The notes below the pieces were generated by a model. The model was not told the origin of the DNA and did not search any database. It saw only the letters and a list, made by a program, of their open reading frames with translations. Of a DNA stretch of 64,000 nt, positions 34,092-43,190 are shown in pieces. Positions within the stretch are counted from its first letter, which is position 1. The number at the start of each line of letters is the position of its first letter. Origin of the DNA: Streptomyces carminius (GTDB taxonomy: Bacteria; Actinomycetota; Actinomycetes; Streptomycetales; Streptomycetaceae); NCBI RefSeq assembly GCF_002794255.1, contig NZ_PGGW01000071.1, forward strand, positions 248,001-312,000, written 5' to 3'. The position numbers and the translations under genes are program-made.

Positions 34092-36722
34092 TCACAGCCG
34101 GGGATCGACCGGCTCCGACTCCAGCGCCAGGACGGCGAAGACCGCCTCGTGCACGCGCCACAGCGGCTCCCCCTCGGCCAGCCTCTCCAGCGCCTCCAGA
34201 CCGAGCGCGTACTCGCGCAGCGCCAGGGAGCGCTTGTGCCCCAGATGGCGCACCCGCAGCCGCCGGAGGTTCTCCTCCCGGGTGTACTCCGGGCCGTAGA
34301 CGATCCGCAGGTACTCCCGGCCCCGGCACTTCACGCCCGGCTGGACCAGCCGCCCGTCCGGCCCGCGCACCAGCGCGTCCGCCGGCTTGACGACCATGCC
34401 CTCGCCCCCGGCGGCGGTCAGCTCCAGCCACCAGTCGGTGCCCGCCGCGACGGACGCCTCGTCGCCGGTGTCCACGGCGATCCGGCCGGTGCGCCGCAGC
34501 AGCCCCGTGGGGTCGGCGGCGGCCAGCCGGTCCAGCCAGGCGAGCTGGTCGCCGTGCGGTACGGCGGCCAGGCTGCGGCCGCGTACCGCCAGGAGCTGGA
34601 ACGGCGCCAGGTGCACCCCGTCCAGCGAGCCGTCCGCCACCGGCCGGCAGTACCGGCCGTACGCCTCGGTGAACGCCGCCGCGTCCGCCGCCCGCTCCCG
34701 CTGCCGCGCCAGCAGTCCGGCCACCGGCAGCCCCCGGTCCGCGGCGGCCCGAAGGGCCCCCAGCGCACCGGGGAAGACGGCTCCGGAGGCGGCCCCGACC
34801 GCGGCGTACTGCCTGCGCAGCAGCCCGGCCGACTTCAGCGACCAGGGCAGCAGCTCGGCGTCCAGCAGCAGCCAGTCGGTGTCCAGCTCCGCCCACAGCC
34901 CGGCGCCGTCGGCGGCGGCCCGGACCCGGGCCAGGACCTCCTCGGTGACGGCCCGCCCGGTGAAGAACGGCCGCCCGGTGCGGGTGTACAGCGCACCCGT
35001 CACGGCTCCCGCTCCGCTGTCCCGCACACCGAACCGCTCGGCGGCCGTCTCCGCGTCCCGGCAGACCAGGACGGTGGCGCGGGAACCCATGTGCTTCTCC
35101 TCGCACACCACCCGCGCCACCCCGGCGGCCCGGTACTCGGCGAACGCCTCGGCCGGGTGCTCCAGGTAGTCCGCCCGCTGCGAGGTGGCGCAGGGCGCCA
35201 TCGTCGGCGGCAGGTACGGCAGCAGCCGCGGGTCGACCGCGAAGCGGCTCATCACCTCCAGCGCGGCGGCGGCGTTCTCCTCCCGCACGGCGACCCGGCC
35301 GGCGAGGCGGGTCTCCACGACGCGCCGCCCGTGCACGTCGGCCAGTGCCAGGGGGCGGCCCTCGTGCCCGCCGGGCGCCTCGCTCGCCAGCGGCTTCGCC
35401 GGCTCGTACCAGACCCGCTCGGCGGGGACGCCGACCAGTTCCCGCTCGGGCCAGCGCAGCGCGGTGAGGGAGCCGCCGAAGACGCAGCCGGTGTCCAGGC
35501 AGATGGTGTTGTTCAGCCAGCCGGCGCGCGGGGTCGGGGTGTGGCCGTAGACCACGGCGGCCCGGCCCCGGTAGTCCTCGGCCCACGGGTAGCGCACGGG
35601 CAGCCCGAACTCGTCGGTCTCGCCAGTGGTGTCGCCGTACAGGGCGTGGGCGCGGACCCGGCCGGAGGTGCGGCCGTGGTACTTCTCGGGCAGTCCGGCG
35701 TGGCAGACCACCAGCGCGCCGCCGTCGAGCACGTAGTGGCTGACGAGGGAGTCGATGAACTCCCCCACCCGGGCGGCGAAGTCCGGGTCGGCCTCGGTCT
35801 CCTTCTCCAGCTGTTCGATCGTCTCGGCCAGCCCGTGGGTGTGCCGGACGTTGCGCCCCTTGAGGTACCGGCCGAGCTTGTTCTCGTGGTTGCCCGGGAC
35901 GCACAGGGCGTGCCCGGCGGAGACCATGCCCATCACCAGCCGCAGCACCCCGGGGCTGTCCGGCCCGCGGTCGACGAGGTCGCCGACGAAGACGGCCGTG
36001 CGGCCCTCGGGGTGACGGGCGTCCACCGCGCGGCCGGCCGCGTCCCGTACGAGGGCGTAGCCCAGCCTGTCCAGCAGGGTCTCCAGTTCGGCGCGGCAGC
36101 CGTGGACGTCGCCGACGACGTCGAACGGGCCGGTCAGGTGCCGCAGGTCGTTGTAGCGCCGCTCCCGCACGACGCGGGCGGCGTCCACCTGCTCCGTTCC
36201 GCGCAGGAGGTGCACCTTGCGGAAGCCCTCGCGCTCCAGGGAGCGCAGCGAGCGGCGCAGCTCGCGCCGCTGGCGCGGGATGACGTGGGCGGGCATGTCC
36301 GCGCGGTCGGGGCGGGCGGCGTTGCGCCCGGCGCAGACGCTCTCGTGCACGTCGAGGACGATCGCCACGGGCAGCACGTCGTGCTCGCGGGCCAGCCTCA
36401 CGAGCTGCCGGCGGGCCTCGGTCTGCACGTTGGTGGCGTCGACGACGGTCAGCCGCCCGGCGGCCAGCCTCTTGCCGGCGATGTAGTGCAGTACGTCGAA
36501 GGCGTCGGAACTGGCGCTCTGGTCGTTCTCGTCGTCGGCGACCAGGCCGCGGCAGAAGTCGGAGGAGACAACCTCGGTGGCCCCGAAGTGGCGCCGGGCG
36601 AAGGTGGACTTGCCCGCCCCGGTGGTGCCGATCAGGACGACGAGGGACAGGTCGGGCACACCGAGCGCCGTCGTGGGCGCCGTCGTGGGCGCCGTCGCCG
36701 GTGCCGTCGCGCGGTCCGTCAT
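34092..36722 (-). CDS. pnkp: Polynucleotide kinase-phosphatase of bacterial RNA repair
   Basis: An 876-residue three-domain RNA end-healing enzyme. Kinase: P-loop GTTGAGKST (residues 32-40), which phosphorylates 5'-OH ends. Phosphatase: metallophosphoesterase motifs GDVHG (204-208), GDLVDRG (247-253) and GNHE (277-280), which clear 2',3'-cyclic phosphates. Ligase-like adenylyltransferase: nucleotide-binding Lys 543 in EEKHMGSRATV, followed by GEGMVVKP. Layout and length match the Clostridium thermocellum enzyme. An N-terminal tail of TAPATAPTT-type repeats is unusual. Its ATG overlaps the hen1 stop (ATGA), giving strict coupling. Together with Hen1 it repairs RNAs cut by ribotoxins. Confidence 0.95.
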   Translation of the reverse strand: MTDRATAPATAPTTAPTTALGVPDLSLVVLIGTTGAGKSTFARRHFGATEVVSSDFCRGLVADDENDQSASSDAFDVLHYIAGKRLAAGRLTVVDATNVQTEARRQLVRLAREHDVLPVAIVLDVHESVCAGRNAARPDRADMPAHVIPRQRRELRRSLRSLEREGFRKVHLLRGTEQVDAARVVRERRYNDLRHLTGPFDVVGDVHGCRAELETLLDRLGYALVRDAAGRAVDARHPEGRTAVFVGDLVDRGPDSPGVLRLVMGMVSAGHALCVPGNHENKLGRYLKGRNVRHTHGLAETIEQLEKETEADPDFAARVGEFIDSLVSHYVLDGGALVVCHAGLPEKYHGRTSGRVRAHALYGDTTGETDEFGLPVRYPWAEDYRGRAAVVYGHTPTPRAGWLNNTICLDTGCVFGGSLTALRWPERELVGVPAERVWYEPAKPLASEAPGGHEGRPLALADVHGRRVVETRLAGRVAVREENAAAALEVMSRFAVDPRLLPYLPPTMAPCATSQRADYLEHPAEAFAEYRAAGVARVVCEEKHMGSRATVLVCRDAETAAERFGVRDSGAGAVTGALYTRTGRPFFTGRAVTEEVLARVRAAADGAGLWAELDTDWLLLDAELLPWSLKSAGLLRRQYAAVGAASGAVFPGALGALRAAADRGLPVAGLLARQRERAADAAAFTEAYGRYCRPVADGSLDGVHLAPFQLLAVRGRSLAAVPHGDQLAWLDRLAAADPTGLLRRTGRIAVDTGDEASVAAGTDWWLELTAAGGEGMVVKPADALVRGPDGRLVQPGVKCRGREYLRIVYGPEYTREENLRRLRVRHLGHKRSLALREYALGLEALERLAEGEPLWRVHEAVFAVLALESEPVDPRL

Positions 36723-38215
36723 GCGACTGCCTCCTCCGTACTCGTTGCGGATGTGTTCGTCGCGGTCCGGTCGGTCCGGTCGGTGACGCGGAACAGGGCG
36801 AGCTGGGTGGGCGGGCCGACCTCGGGGTCGTCCTCCCCCACGGGCCGGAACTCCACGGTGTAGCCGTGCCGTTCGGCGACCGCCCCGGCCCAGGCGCGGA
36901 ACTCCCGCCGCGTCCACTCGAAGCGGTGGTCGTGGTGGCGCACCTCGCCCGCGGGCAGGCTCTCCCAGCGCACGTTGTACTCGGCGTTGGGGGTGGTGAC
37001 GACCACCGCCTTCGGGCGGGCCGCGCCGAAGACCGCGTACTCGGCCGCCGGCAGCCGAGGCGGGTCGATGTGCTCGATCACCTCGCTGAGCACCGCCGCG
37101 TCGTAGCCGCCCAGCCGGGGGTCGGTGTACGCCAGGGAGCCCTGGACAAGGGCGACGCGCGCCGCCTGCCGCTCGGACAGCCGCTCGATCCGCAGCCTGC
37201 GCCGGGCCACGTGCAGCGCCCGCACCGACACGTCCATGCCCACCACCTCGGTGAAGCGGGCGTCCTTCAGCAGCGCCTGCACCAACTGCCCCTGGCCGCA
37301 GCCCAGGTCCAGGACGCGGGCGGCGCCGGTCTCGCGCAGCGCGGCGAGGATCGCCTGGCGGCGCAGGACGGCCAGCGGGGCGGGCCGCTCCTCGGTGTCG
37401 GCGTCCTCGTCCACGGCGTTGTCCAGTTCCCCGGCCTCGCTGCCGTCGGCCTCGGCGAGCCGGGCGAGCTCCAGCCGCTCCAGCGCCTCGCGGGTGAGCC
37501 GGTGGCGGCGGGCGAGGTAGCGGCCGGCGATGAGCCGCTGCTCGGGGTGGTGCTCCAGCCAGCCCTCGCCGGCGCGCAGCAGCTTGTCCACCTCGTCGGG
37601 GGCGACCCAGTAGTGCTTGGCGTCGTCCAGCACCGGCAGCAGCACGTACAGGTGGCGCAGCGCGTCGGCCAGCCGTGCCTCACCGGTCAGGACCAGGCGT
37701 ACGTAGCGGGAGTCGCCCCAGTCGGGGAAGCGGACGTCCAGCGGCACCGGCTCGGCCGACACCTCCCAGCCCAGCGGGGCGAACAGGCTCCGCACCAGCT
37801 CGGGACCGCCGCGGGCGGGCAGCGCGGGCACCTCGATCCGCAGCGGCAGCACCCGGCCGGGCAGGTCGGGCCGGGCCCGGCACTGGCCCTTGAGCGCGCT
37901 GGAGAACACCGCGCCCAGCGCCACCGCCAGCAGCGAGGAGGCGGCGTACGGGCGGTCGTTGACGTACTGCGCCAGCGCCGTGTCGGGCGCGCCGCCGCGC
38001 CCCTTGCCCCGGCCGCGGCGGACCAGCGCCACCGGATCGACCTCCAGCAGCAGCGCCGCCGTGCACCGCTGCTCGGTGGCCTCGGGGTAGAAGACGTGCG
38101 CGGTGCCGTGGGAGGTGGTGAACTCCTGTGCCCGGTCGGGGTGCTTGTGCAGCAGGAAGCCCAGGTCGGTGGCGGGGTGCGCGGCGCTGCCGGTGGTGGT
38201 CGTCGTCAGGAACAC
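36719..38215 (-). CDS. hen1: 3'-terminal RNA ribose 2'-O-methyltransferase Hen1
   Basis: A 498-residue partner of Pnkp. The N-terminal half (to about 270) is the ligase-activating Hen1-N region with FLLHKHPDRAQEFTTSHGTA and VFYPEATEQRCTAALLLEVD. The C-terminal half is a SAM-dependent methylase: DLGCGQG (303-309), then the metal ligands E378, E381 and H382 in SEVIEHIDPPR, and a distal His in VRHHDHRFEW (427-429). It methylates the 2'-OH at the break so the same toxin cannot recut. A variable acidic linker lies at about 258-277. A GTG start at 38215 is used; no strong ribosome site is seen. It is the first gene of the hen1-pnkp operon. Confidence 0.95.
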   Translation of the reverse strand: MFLTTTTTGSAAHPATDLGFLLHKHPDRAQEFTTSHGTAHVFYPEATEQRCTAALLLEVDPVALVRRGRGKGRGGAPDTALAQYVNDRPYAASSLLAVALGAVFSSALKGQCRARPDLPGRVLPLRIEVPALPARGGPELVRSLFAPLGWEVSAEPVPLDVRFPDWGDSRYVRLVLTGEARLADALRHLYVLLPVLDDAKHYWVAPDEVDKLLRAGEGWLEHHPEQRLIAGRYLARRHRLTREALERLELARLAEADGSEAGELDNAVDEDADTEERPAPLAVLRRQAILAALRETGAARVLDLGCGQGQLVQALLKDARFTEVVGMDVSVRALHVARRRLRIERLSERQAARVALVQGSLAYTDPRLGGYDAAVLSEVIEHIDPPRLPAAEYAVFGAARPKAVVVTTPNAEYNVRWESLPAGEVRHHDHRFEWTRREFRAWAGAVAERHGYTVEFRPVGEDDPEVGPPTQLALFRVTDRTDRTATNTSATSTEEAVA

Positions 38216-38315
38216 CCGAGCGAGTATGGCCCGGCGGGCACGGCCGGGCCCAGCGGTTTTCCCGCGGATCGGCCCTCCGGCCCGGTCCCGTGGTTCGCGC
38301 GGTCCCCCGCGGGCC

Positions 38316-39275
38316 CTACGTCCCCCGTTGCCCTGCCAGCTCCCGTGCCAGCCGGGCGATCTCCGCCGGGCCCACCCGGCAGCAGCCGCCGACCAGCCGG
38401 GCGCCGGCCGCCACCCACGCGCGGGCGGCGGCCGGGTCGAAGACGGCCTCGCCCGTCCAGGTGCCGTGTGCCGCGTCCCAGCCCTCGCCGCTGTTGGGGT
38501 AGACGACCACCGGTTTGCCGGTGATCCGCGCCGCCAGCCGTACGGCCTGCCCGGCCTCGCGCGGGTCGCAGCAGTTGACGCCGGCCGCGATCACCTGGTC
38601 GTCGCCGGCGGCCAGGGCGAAGGCGTCCACCAGCCGCTGCCCGGCGCGGGTACGGCCGCCGGCGACGGTGTAGGACAGCCACACCGGGACGCCGCAGCCC
38701 TTCGCCGCCCGCAGCAGCGCCTCGGCCTCGGCGGTGTCGGGCACGGTCTCCAGCGCCAGGACGTCCGGTCCGGCCGCCGCCAGCGCCTCGATCCGGGGGC
38801 GGTGGAAGCGCTCCAGCTCGGCGGTGGTCAGCCCGTACCGGCCGCGGTACTCGCCGCCGTCCGCCAGCACCGCGCCGTACGGGCCGACCGAGGCGGCCAC
38901 CCACACGGGCCGGTCCGCCGCTCCTTGCATCGCGCGGTCCGCCGCCGCGCGGGCCAGCGCCACGCTGCGGCGCAGCAGGGCGTCGGCCCCGGCCGGGCCG
39001 AGCCCGCGCCGGGCGAAACCGGCGCGGGAGGCCTGGTAGCTGCCGGTGATGAGGACCCGCGCCCCCGCCCGCGCGTACGCGGTGTGGGCCGCCTCGATCC
39101 GCGCCGGGTCGTCGGCGAGCAGCCGGGCCGACCACAGGTCGCCGGACAGGTCGCAGCCCTGCGCGGCGAGCTGGTTGGACAGCCCGCCGTCGAGGACGAG
39201 CGGGCCGTGCGCCAGGGCGTCGGCGAGCGGATGCGGCGGCACGGGCGGGGCTGCGCGCGGGGGCTGTGCGCTCAT
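38316..39275 (-). CDS. mmuM: Homocysteine S-methyltransferase
   Basis: A 319-residue TIM-barrel enzyme that moves a methyl group from S-methylmethionine (or SAM) to homocysteine to give methionine. Landmarks: LVLDGGLSNQLAAQGCDL near the N-terminus, LITGSYQASRAGFARRGL, VAASVGPYGAVLADG, the zinc Cys of GVNCCDPREAG (about 220) and the zinc Cys pair GGCCRVGP (about 301). All three zinc ligands are present. It starts within the stop of the LLM oxidoreductase (ATGA), so the two are co-translated although a metabolic link is not obvious. Confidence 0.92.
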   Translation of the reverse strand: MSAQPPRAAPPVPPHPLADALAHGPLVLDGGLSNQLAAQGCDLSGDLWSARLLADDPARIEAAHTAYARAGARVLITGSYQASRAGFARRGLGPAGADALLRRSVALARAAADRAMQGAADRPVWVAASVGPYGAVLADGGEYRGRYGLTTAELERFHRPRIEALAAAGPDVLALETVPDTAEAEALLRAAKGCGVPVWLSYTVAGGRTRAGQRLVDAFALAAGDDQVIAAGVNCCDPREAGQAVRLAARITGKPVVVYPNSGEGWDAAHGTWTGEAVFDPAAARAWVAAGARLVGGCCRVGPAEIARLARELAGQRGT

Positions 39276-40204
39276 GGCAGCTGGGTCTGCACCTGGGTGG
39301 AGATCAGCTCCAGGTGGTCCAGATCGTGCAGGTCGAGGATCTGGAGGTAGATCCGGGTGGAGCCGATACCGGCGTAGCGGCCGATCTTGTCGACCACCTC
39401 GGCCGGGGAGCCGGCCAGCCCGTTCTCCTTGAGCTCCGCCACCTCACGTCCGATGGCCGCCGCGCGGCGCGCCACCTCGGCGTCGTCGCGGCCCACGCAG
39501 GCGACCAGGGCGTTGGAGAGGACCAGGTCACCGGGTGCGCGGCCGTGCTCCTCGGCGGCGGCCTGCACCCGCCCGAACTGCCGCTCGCTGTCCCCGACGG
39601 AGGCGAAGGGGATGTTGAACTCGTCGGCGAACCGCGCGGCCAGGGCCGGGGTGCGTTTGGCGCCCATGCCGCCGATGAGCACCGGCACCTTCGGCTGGGC
39701 GGGCTTGGGCAGGGCGGGCGAGTCGGTCAGCCGGTAGTGGGCGCCCTCGTAGGAGAACGTCCTGCCGGGCTCGGTGCCCCACAGCCCGGTGACGATCTCC
39801 AGCTGCTCCTCCAGGCGGGCGAACTTCTCCTTCGGGAAGGGGATGCCGTAGGCGGTGTGCTCGGCCTCGAACCAGCCCGCGCCCAGACCGAGCTCGACCC
39901 GGCCGCCCGACATGGCGTCGACCTGCGCCACCTGGATCGCCAGGACGCCCGGCAGCCGGAAGGTGGCCGCGGTCATCAGGGTGCCGAGCCGGATACGGCT
40001 GGTCTCCCGGGCGAGCCCGGCCAGGGTGATCCAGGCGTCCGTCGGGCCGGGCAGCCCGTCGCCGTCTCCCATCCGCAGGTAGTGGTCGGAGCGGAAGAAG
40101 GCGTCGAAGCCCAGTTCCTCGGCGGCCTTGGCGACGGTGAGCAGGGTGTCGTAGCCGGCACCCTGCTGGGGCTCGGTGAAGATGCGCAGATCCATGCCTC
40201 CCAT
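39272..40204 (-). CDS. LLM-class F420-dependent oxidoreductase
   Basis: A 310-residue luciferase-like TIM barrel. LRIFTEPQQGAGYDTLLTVA, GFDAFFRSDHYLRMG and SRIRLGTLMTAATFRLPGVL mark the N-terminal half. VDAMSGGRVELGLGAGW(FE) is the standard F420 subgroup motif. VPVLIGGMGAKRT and the C-terminal insert follow. It probably uses reduced F420 on an unknown substrate. ATGs at 40204 and 40195 are both possible; neither has an ideally spaced ribosome site. It is the upstream gene of the pair with mmuM. Confidence 0.88.
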   Translation of the reverse strand: MGGMDLRIFTEPQQGAGYDTLLTVAKAAEELGFDAFFRSDHYLRMGDGDGLPGPTDAWITLAGLARETSRIRLGTLMTAATFRLPGVLAIQVAQVDAMSGGRVELGLGAGWFEAEHTAYGIPFPKEKFARLEEQLEIVTGLWGTEPGRTFSYEGAHYRLTDSPALPKPAQPKVPVLIGGMGAKRTPALAARFADEFNIPFASVGDSERQFGRVQAAAEEHGRAPGDLVLSNALVACVGRDDAEVARRAAAIGREVAELKENGLAGSPAEVVDKIGRYAGIGSTRIYLQILDLHDLDHLELISTQVQTQLP

Positions 40205-40289
40205 CCTGCACGGTCACCGCGCGCCCCTCCGCGTCCGCCCCGTCCCGTTTCCTCCGGCCCGCCCGTCCCGCCCGGCCGCCGGACGGCGG

Positions 40290-40781
40290 TCAGCCGCGCA
40301 CCGGATCACCGCGCGCCGGGTCGTCCCGGGCCCGGGAGGCCCTCCGCCGGTCGAACCGCCGGAGGATCGCCACCACCCGGTCCCCGCAGTCGTCGGCGGC
40401 GTCGATGCCCTCGATGCACCGCCAGTAGAGCCCTTCCTCCTCCGCCTCGACCGCGGCCCGCACCAGCGCGCCGCCCGCCGCGTCCAGCAGCCCGCCCAGG
40501 CAGTGCAGGGCGGAGAGCGGGTCGCGGATCTCCGTCAGCCGGGCGGCACGTGCCCCGTCGGACCGCTGCCCGGGGGCGCGCAGCGATCCGCAGGCACGGC
40601 CGCCGGCCTCGCACAGCCGGCCGGCCTGGACCCGCACCTCCGGCGGGCCCGTCATGACCAGGTGTTCCCCGACCGCCTCGGCGAGCGCCTGCGCCTGCCA
40701 CGCTTCGGTGACGACGTCAGGCGCTTCCGTACTGTGCGCCAGGGCGTCGCGCGTGTCCTTGATGAGTGATAACGCATCCAC
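40290..40781 (-). CDS. DUF6099-family protein
   Basis: A 163-residue soluble all-helical protein recognised by its start MDALSLIKDTRDALAHS, the EAWQAQALAEAVGEHL helix and CEAGGRACGSL, as in the streptomycete DUF6099 group of unknown function. It has no signal peptide or enzyme motif. A GGAGGG ribosome site precedes ATG 40781, and a perfect palindrome lies between that site and the presumed promoter, so expression is probably controlled at the DNA level. Confidence 0.72.
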   Translation of the reverse strand: MDALSLIKDTRDALAHSTEAPDVVTEAWQAQALAEAVGEHLVMTGPPEVRVQAGRLCEAGGRACGSLRAPGQRSDGARAARLTEIRDPLSALHCLGGLLDAAGGALVRAAVEAEEEGLYWRCIEGIDAADDCGDRVVAILRRFDRRRASRARDDPARGDPVRG

Positions 40782-40793
40782 CTTTTCCCTCCG

Positions 40794-40812
40794 CTGAGTA
40801 ACCGCTACTCAG
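40794..40812 (-). promoter_or_regulatory. Perfect 7-bp-arm palindrome before the DUF6099 gene
   Basis: CTGAGTA, ACCGC, TACTCAG, immediately 5' of the ribosome site. The position suits an operator or a short leader hairpin. The next 60 bases (40813-40872) are the AT-richest of this region and probably hold the promoter. Confidence 0.45.
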
Positions 40813-40872
40813 CGTGATACCCGCCCCCTTCATCGGCTAGAGCTTCTGGGGAAACTGTGAACAATATCGACA

Positions 40873-41397
40873 CTATGGCGAACGATGCCACTCCGAAGAG
40901 TGACGATTGGCCTGCTTGGCGTCACTCTCGGAGCCGCCCGTCTCACCACCTTCGTCACTCTCCGTATCCATGGCGCGTTCCGGTGCCGGGAAGCGCAGCT
41001 CGTTCCGTTCGATCTTCGCGGCCAGCGCCTCCAGTGCGTCGACACCCAGCACCTCGCAGAACTGGAGCAGATAGGCCAGCACATCGGCGACCTCGTCGGC
41101 CACCCGGTGTGCCGTGACCGGATCGTCCATCACCCGCGCCGACTGCTCCGGCGTCAGCCACTGGAAGATCTCCAGCAGCTCCCCGGCCTCCACGCTCAGC
41201 GCCGCCGCCAGGTTCTTCGGGGTGTGGTACGGCCCCCAGTCCCGCTCGGCGGCGAAACGGGCCAGCCTGGCCTGGAGCTCCCCGGCCCGCCCCGGCGGGC
41301 GGCGGCGTTCCCCGGGCCCGCCCGGGTCACCGCCCGGTGCGCCGTGCCGTCCGTCCTCGTCCGCGCCGCCCCGCGCACCGCGCCCTGTGTGGTCCAT
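40873..41397 (-). CDS. MazG-like nucleotide pyrophosphohydrolase (dCTPase/RS21-C6 type)
   Basis: 174 residues with an all-alpha NTP-PPase core at about 40-135. LQARLARFAAERDWGPYHTP precedes the metal helix VEAGELLEIFQWL, which supplies the first EXXE pair, and DEVADVLAYLLQF supplies the second acidic cluster. This arrangement hydrolyses non-canonical or excess (d)NTPs to monophosphates. The first 35 residues are Gly/Arg-rich and may not be translated; an internal start is possible but none has a better ribosome site. The C-terminal 35 residues are disordered. Confidence 0.82.
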   Translation of the reverse strand: MDHTGRGARGGADEDGRHGAPGGDPGGPGERRRPPGRAGELQARLARFAAERDWGPYHTPKNLAAALSVEAGELLEIFQWLTPEQSARVMDDPVTAHRVADEVADVLAYLLQFCEVLGVDALEALAAKIERNELRFPAPERAMDTESDEGGETGGSESDAKQANRHSSEWHRSP

Positions 41398-41433
41398 GCG
41401 TCCAGATCTACCAGCCGGTCCCGGCCGCCGCGC

Positions 41434-42135
41434 TCATCGGTCCGGCGTCCTCGGCGGCGGCGCCACCAGCCCCCACTTCCGGTACTCGACGGACTCTTCC
41501 GCCGCCACGACGCACAGCACCGCCGCGTAGTCCACCATCACGGTGCCGAGCGCGTCCGGGGCCGGGGACGGCCCCGGAGCCAGGGGCGGAGCCGGAGTCG
41601 GAGTCGGAGCCGGGAACGGACCCGCCGCCGGACCGGGCTCCCGCTCGCACGCCTGAACCGCCCTGTCCTCCCATGCGGTTTCGCGGACGAACTGCGGCTC
41701 CGCGTTCAGCTCGGCGCCCGGATCACCACTCGGCTCGGGGTACCCGAGTTCACTGGCGGGCACCCACCGCGCCGGACCGTCGTACCGGGTGTCACTCTCC
41801 AGCACCTCTGTGGCCACCCAGCCCGCGGCCCCCACCACACAGGCCGCCGTCACCGCGAACCTCCCTAACGCCCGCCCCACTTCACCCCTCCACCCCGGTC
41901 GCCGCGTCCTCCACACCACCGTATAGGTGCCGTCGGCGGGTGAACGGCCGGGCGGTGCGACGCCGCCGGAGCGGCCACCACCTGGGCGATCGCGCCGGCC
42001 CCGGGGGGGCGAACTCGTCACCGGAGGCGACAGCGGCCACTGGTCCCCCGCGGCTGTCGGGGCCGTGGCGGCCCTCGTGGCACCCCTGCCCCCATCCGGC
42101 GCGCGAGCGGCATCGGAACGGCTCCTGATCCCCAT
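41434..42135 (-). CDS. Hypothetical single-pass membrane protein
   Basis: A protein of about 233 residues if ATG 42135 is used. The first 80 residues are Pro/Arg/Gly-rich and unstructured. A single hydrophobic helix follows (RFAVTAACVVGAAGWVATEV). The outer part holds conserved-looking SDTRYDGPARWVPASELGYP and a Pro-rich spacer (PAPTPTPAPPLAPGPSPAP) before a short acidic end. The spacer and single anchor suggest an exposed domain at the cell surface. I do not recognise a family. A GTG nearer the helix could be the real start, giving a protein of about 155 residues. Confidence 0.5.
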   Translation of the reverse strand: MGIRSRSDAARAPDGGRGATRAATAPTAAGDQWPLSPPVTSSPPRGRRDRPGGGRSGGVAPPGRSPADGTYTVVWRTRRPGWRGEVGRALGRFAVTAACVVGAAGWVATEVLESDTRYDGPARWVPASELGYPEPSGDPGAELNAEPQFVRETAWEDRAVQACEREPGPAAGPFPAPTPTPAPPLAPGPSPAPDALGTVMVDYAAVLCVVAAEESVEYRKWGLVAPPPRTPDR

Positions 42136-42184
42136 CGCCCTCCCTGCCGACAACCTCCTCGGCGGCGCACCGGACCCGCCCCGG

Positions 42185-42841
42185 TCACCCCAGGTGGGCC
42201 GGTGAGCCCGGCACCCGGTGCGGGGCGGACGGGCCGGGGTGGTGCTCCGACAGCCAGGACGGCCAGGACGGGTTGCCGTGGGCCCACCCCAGGTACACGG
42301 GCGGCAGCGCGCCGGGGCGGGGGGCGATGACGCCGGCGGGCCAGGCCCGCAGCGTGTACGCCCCGGTGTGGTCGGCGGCGGTGAGCTGGAACGGCAACCC
42401 CTCGGCAAGCCGGTCGGCGGCCTCCTCCTGCCGCACCTCGCTGCCGCACCACAGCCGCAGCTCCGTGGGGGCGTCGGTCCACTGGCCCGGCACGGAGGCG
42501 AGCACACCATCCGCGGCCCAGGCGGACACCGCCGGGTCGGGGTCGAGGCCGTCGGCGATCCGGCGGGCCTGCCCGCACAGCCAGCGCAGCGCGAGGCGGC
42601 GGTTGGGCAGTGTCCGGCTGCCGAGCAGCACCGCGACCGTCGCGCCGTTCACCGGCCCCTCCGCGGTGACCTCGGCCCGGTAGGCGTGGGTCCGCGCGCC
42701 CCTGCGGGCCGAACGGCACACCGGCCGCGGCGGGTACGGCACGGGCAGGTGCGTGCCGTACCGCGGGAGGAGAGGAGAAGCGGGGCCGGGGAGACGATCG
42801 GGGCCGGGTGCGGGAGCGAGGTCGTTCGTCACGTCCTCCAC
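42185..42841 (-). CDS. Hypothetical protein
   Basis: This 218-residue frame has good codon bias through most of its length. No signal peptide, membrane helix or catalytic motif is seen. The core from about residue 45 has RAEVTAEGPVNGATVAVLLG and ADGLDPDPAVSAWAADGVLA, with several tryptophans (about ten), suggesting a compact globular domain. The last 25 residues are proline-rich. Start GTG 42841 is tentative. It lies 49 bases before the membrane protein gene on the same strand and could be co-transcribed with it; no function is proposed. Confidence 0.5.
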   Translation of the reverse strand: MEDVTNDLAPAPGPDRLPGPASPLLPRYGTHLPVPYPPRPVCRSARRGARTHAYRAEVTAEGPVNGATVAVLLGSRTLPNRRLALRWLCGQARRIADGLDPDPAVSAWAADGVLASVPGQWTDAPTELRLWCGSEVRQEEAADRLAEGLPFQLTAADHTGAYTLRAWPAGVIAPRPGALPPVYLGWAHGNPSWPSWLSEHHPGPSAPHRVPGSPAHLG

Positions 42842-43190
42842 AGTGACGCTCGTCGCTCTCCGTCACAAGTGGTTACACACAGCCAACAGGGTTCCTGTAG
42901 GCACTTCGGGTGGCCCCGTGTACGCCATGCGCCGTTCCGGGCTTCCGGACGCGGGCCGCACACCCGGAGAGAACACCCGGAACGCCTTTGCCGTTCATCT
43001 TCGCGGGGTAGGGCGGGCGCCGCCCGCCACCGTCCTCCTCCGCCTCCGCGCACGCCCCGTCAGATTTTCCTCCCGCCTGACCTCCGCACGACCGGGTATG
43101 CGGGCTCCCGGCCGCACTCCGGCCCCGTGCGGCCCGCCGTACGGCCCTCGATCCCGCACAGCCGCACAGCCACACAGGAGGAACGGACAG
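42842..43190. other. Divergent intergenic region
   Basis: No gene is seen. The first 60 bases, to about 42905, are the AT-richest and probably hold promoters for the two divergent genes; an AGGAGG site lies at 43177-43182, directly before the exchanger start. No repeat or conserved RNA is seen. Confidence 0.5.

Noticed and set aside
43164..43190. CRISPR or repeat array near 43150
   Set aside because: The CCGCACAGCCGCACAGCCACACAG run is a short dinucleotide-like repeat with no spacers; no CRISPR array is present in the window.
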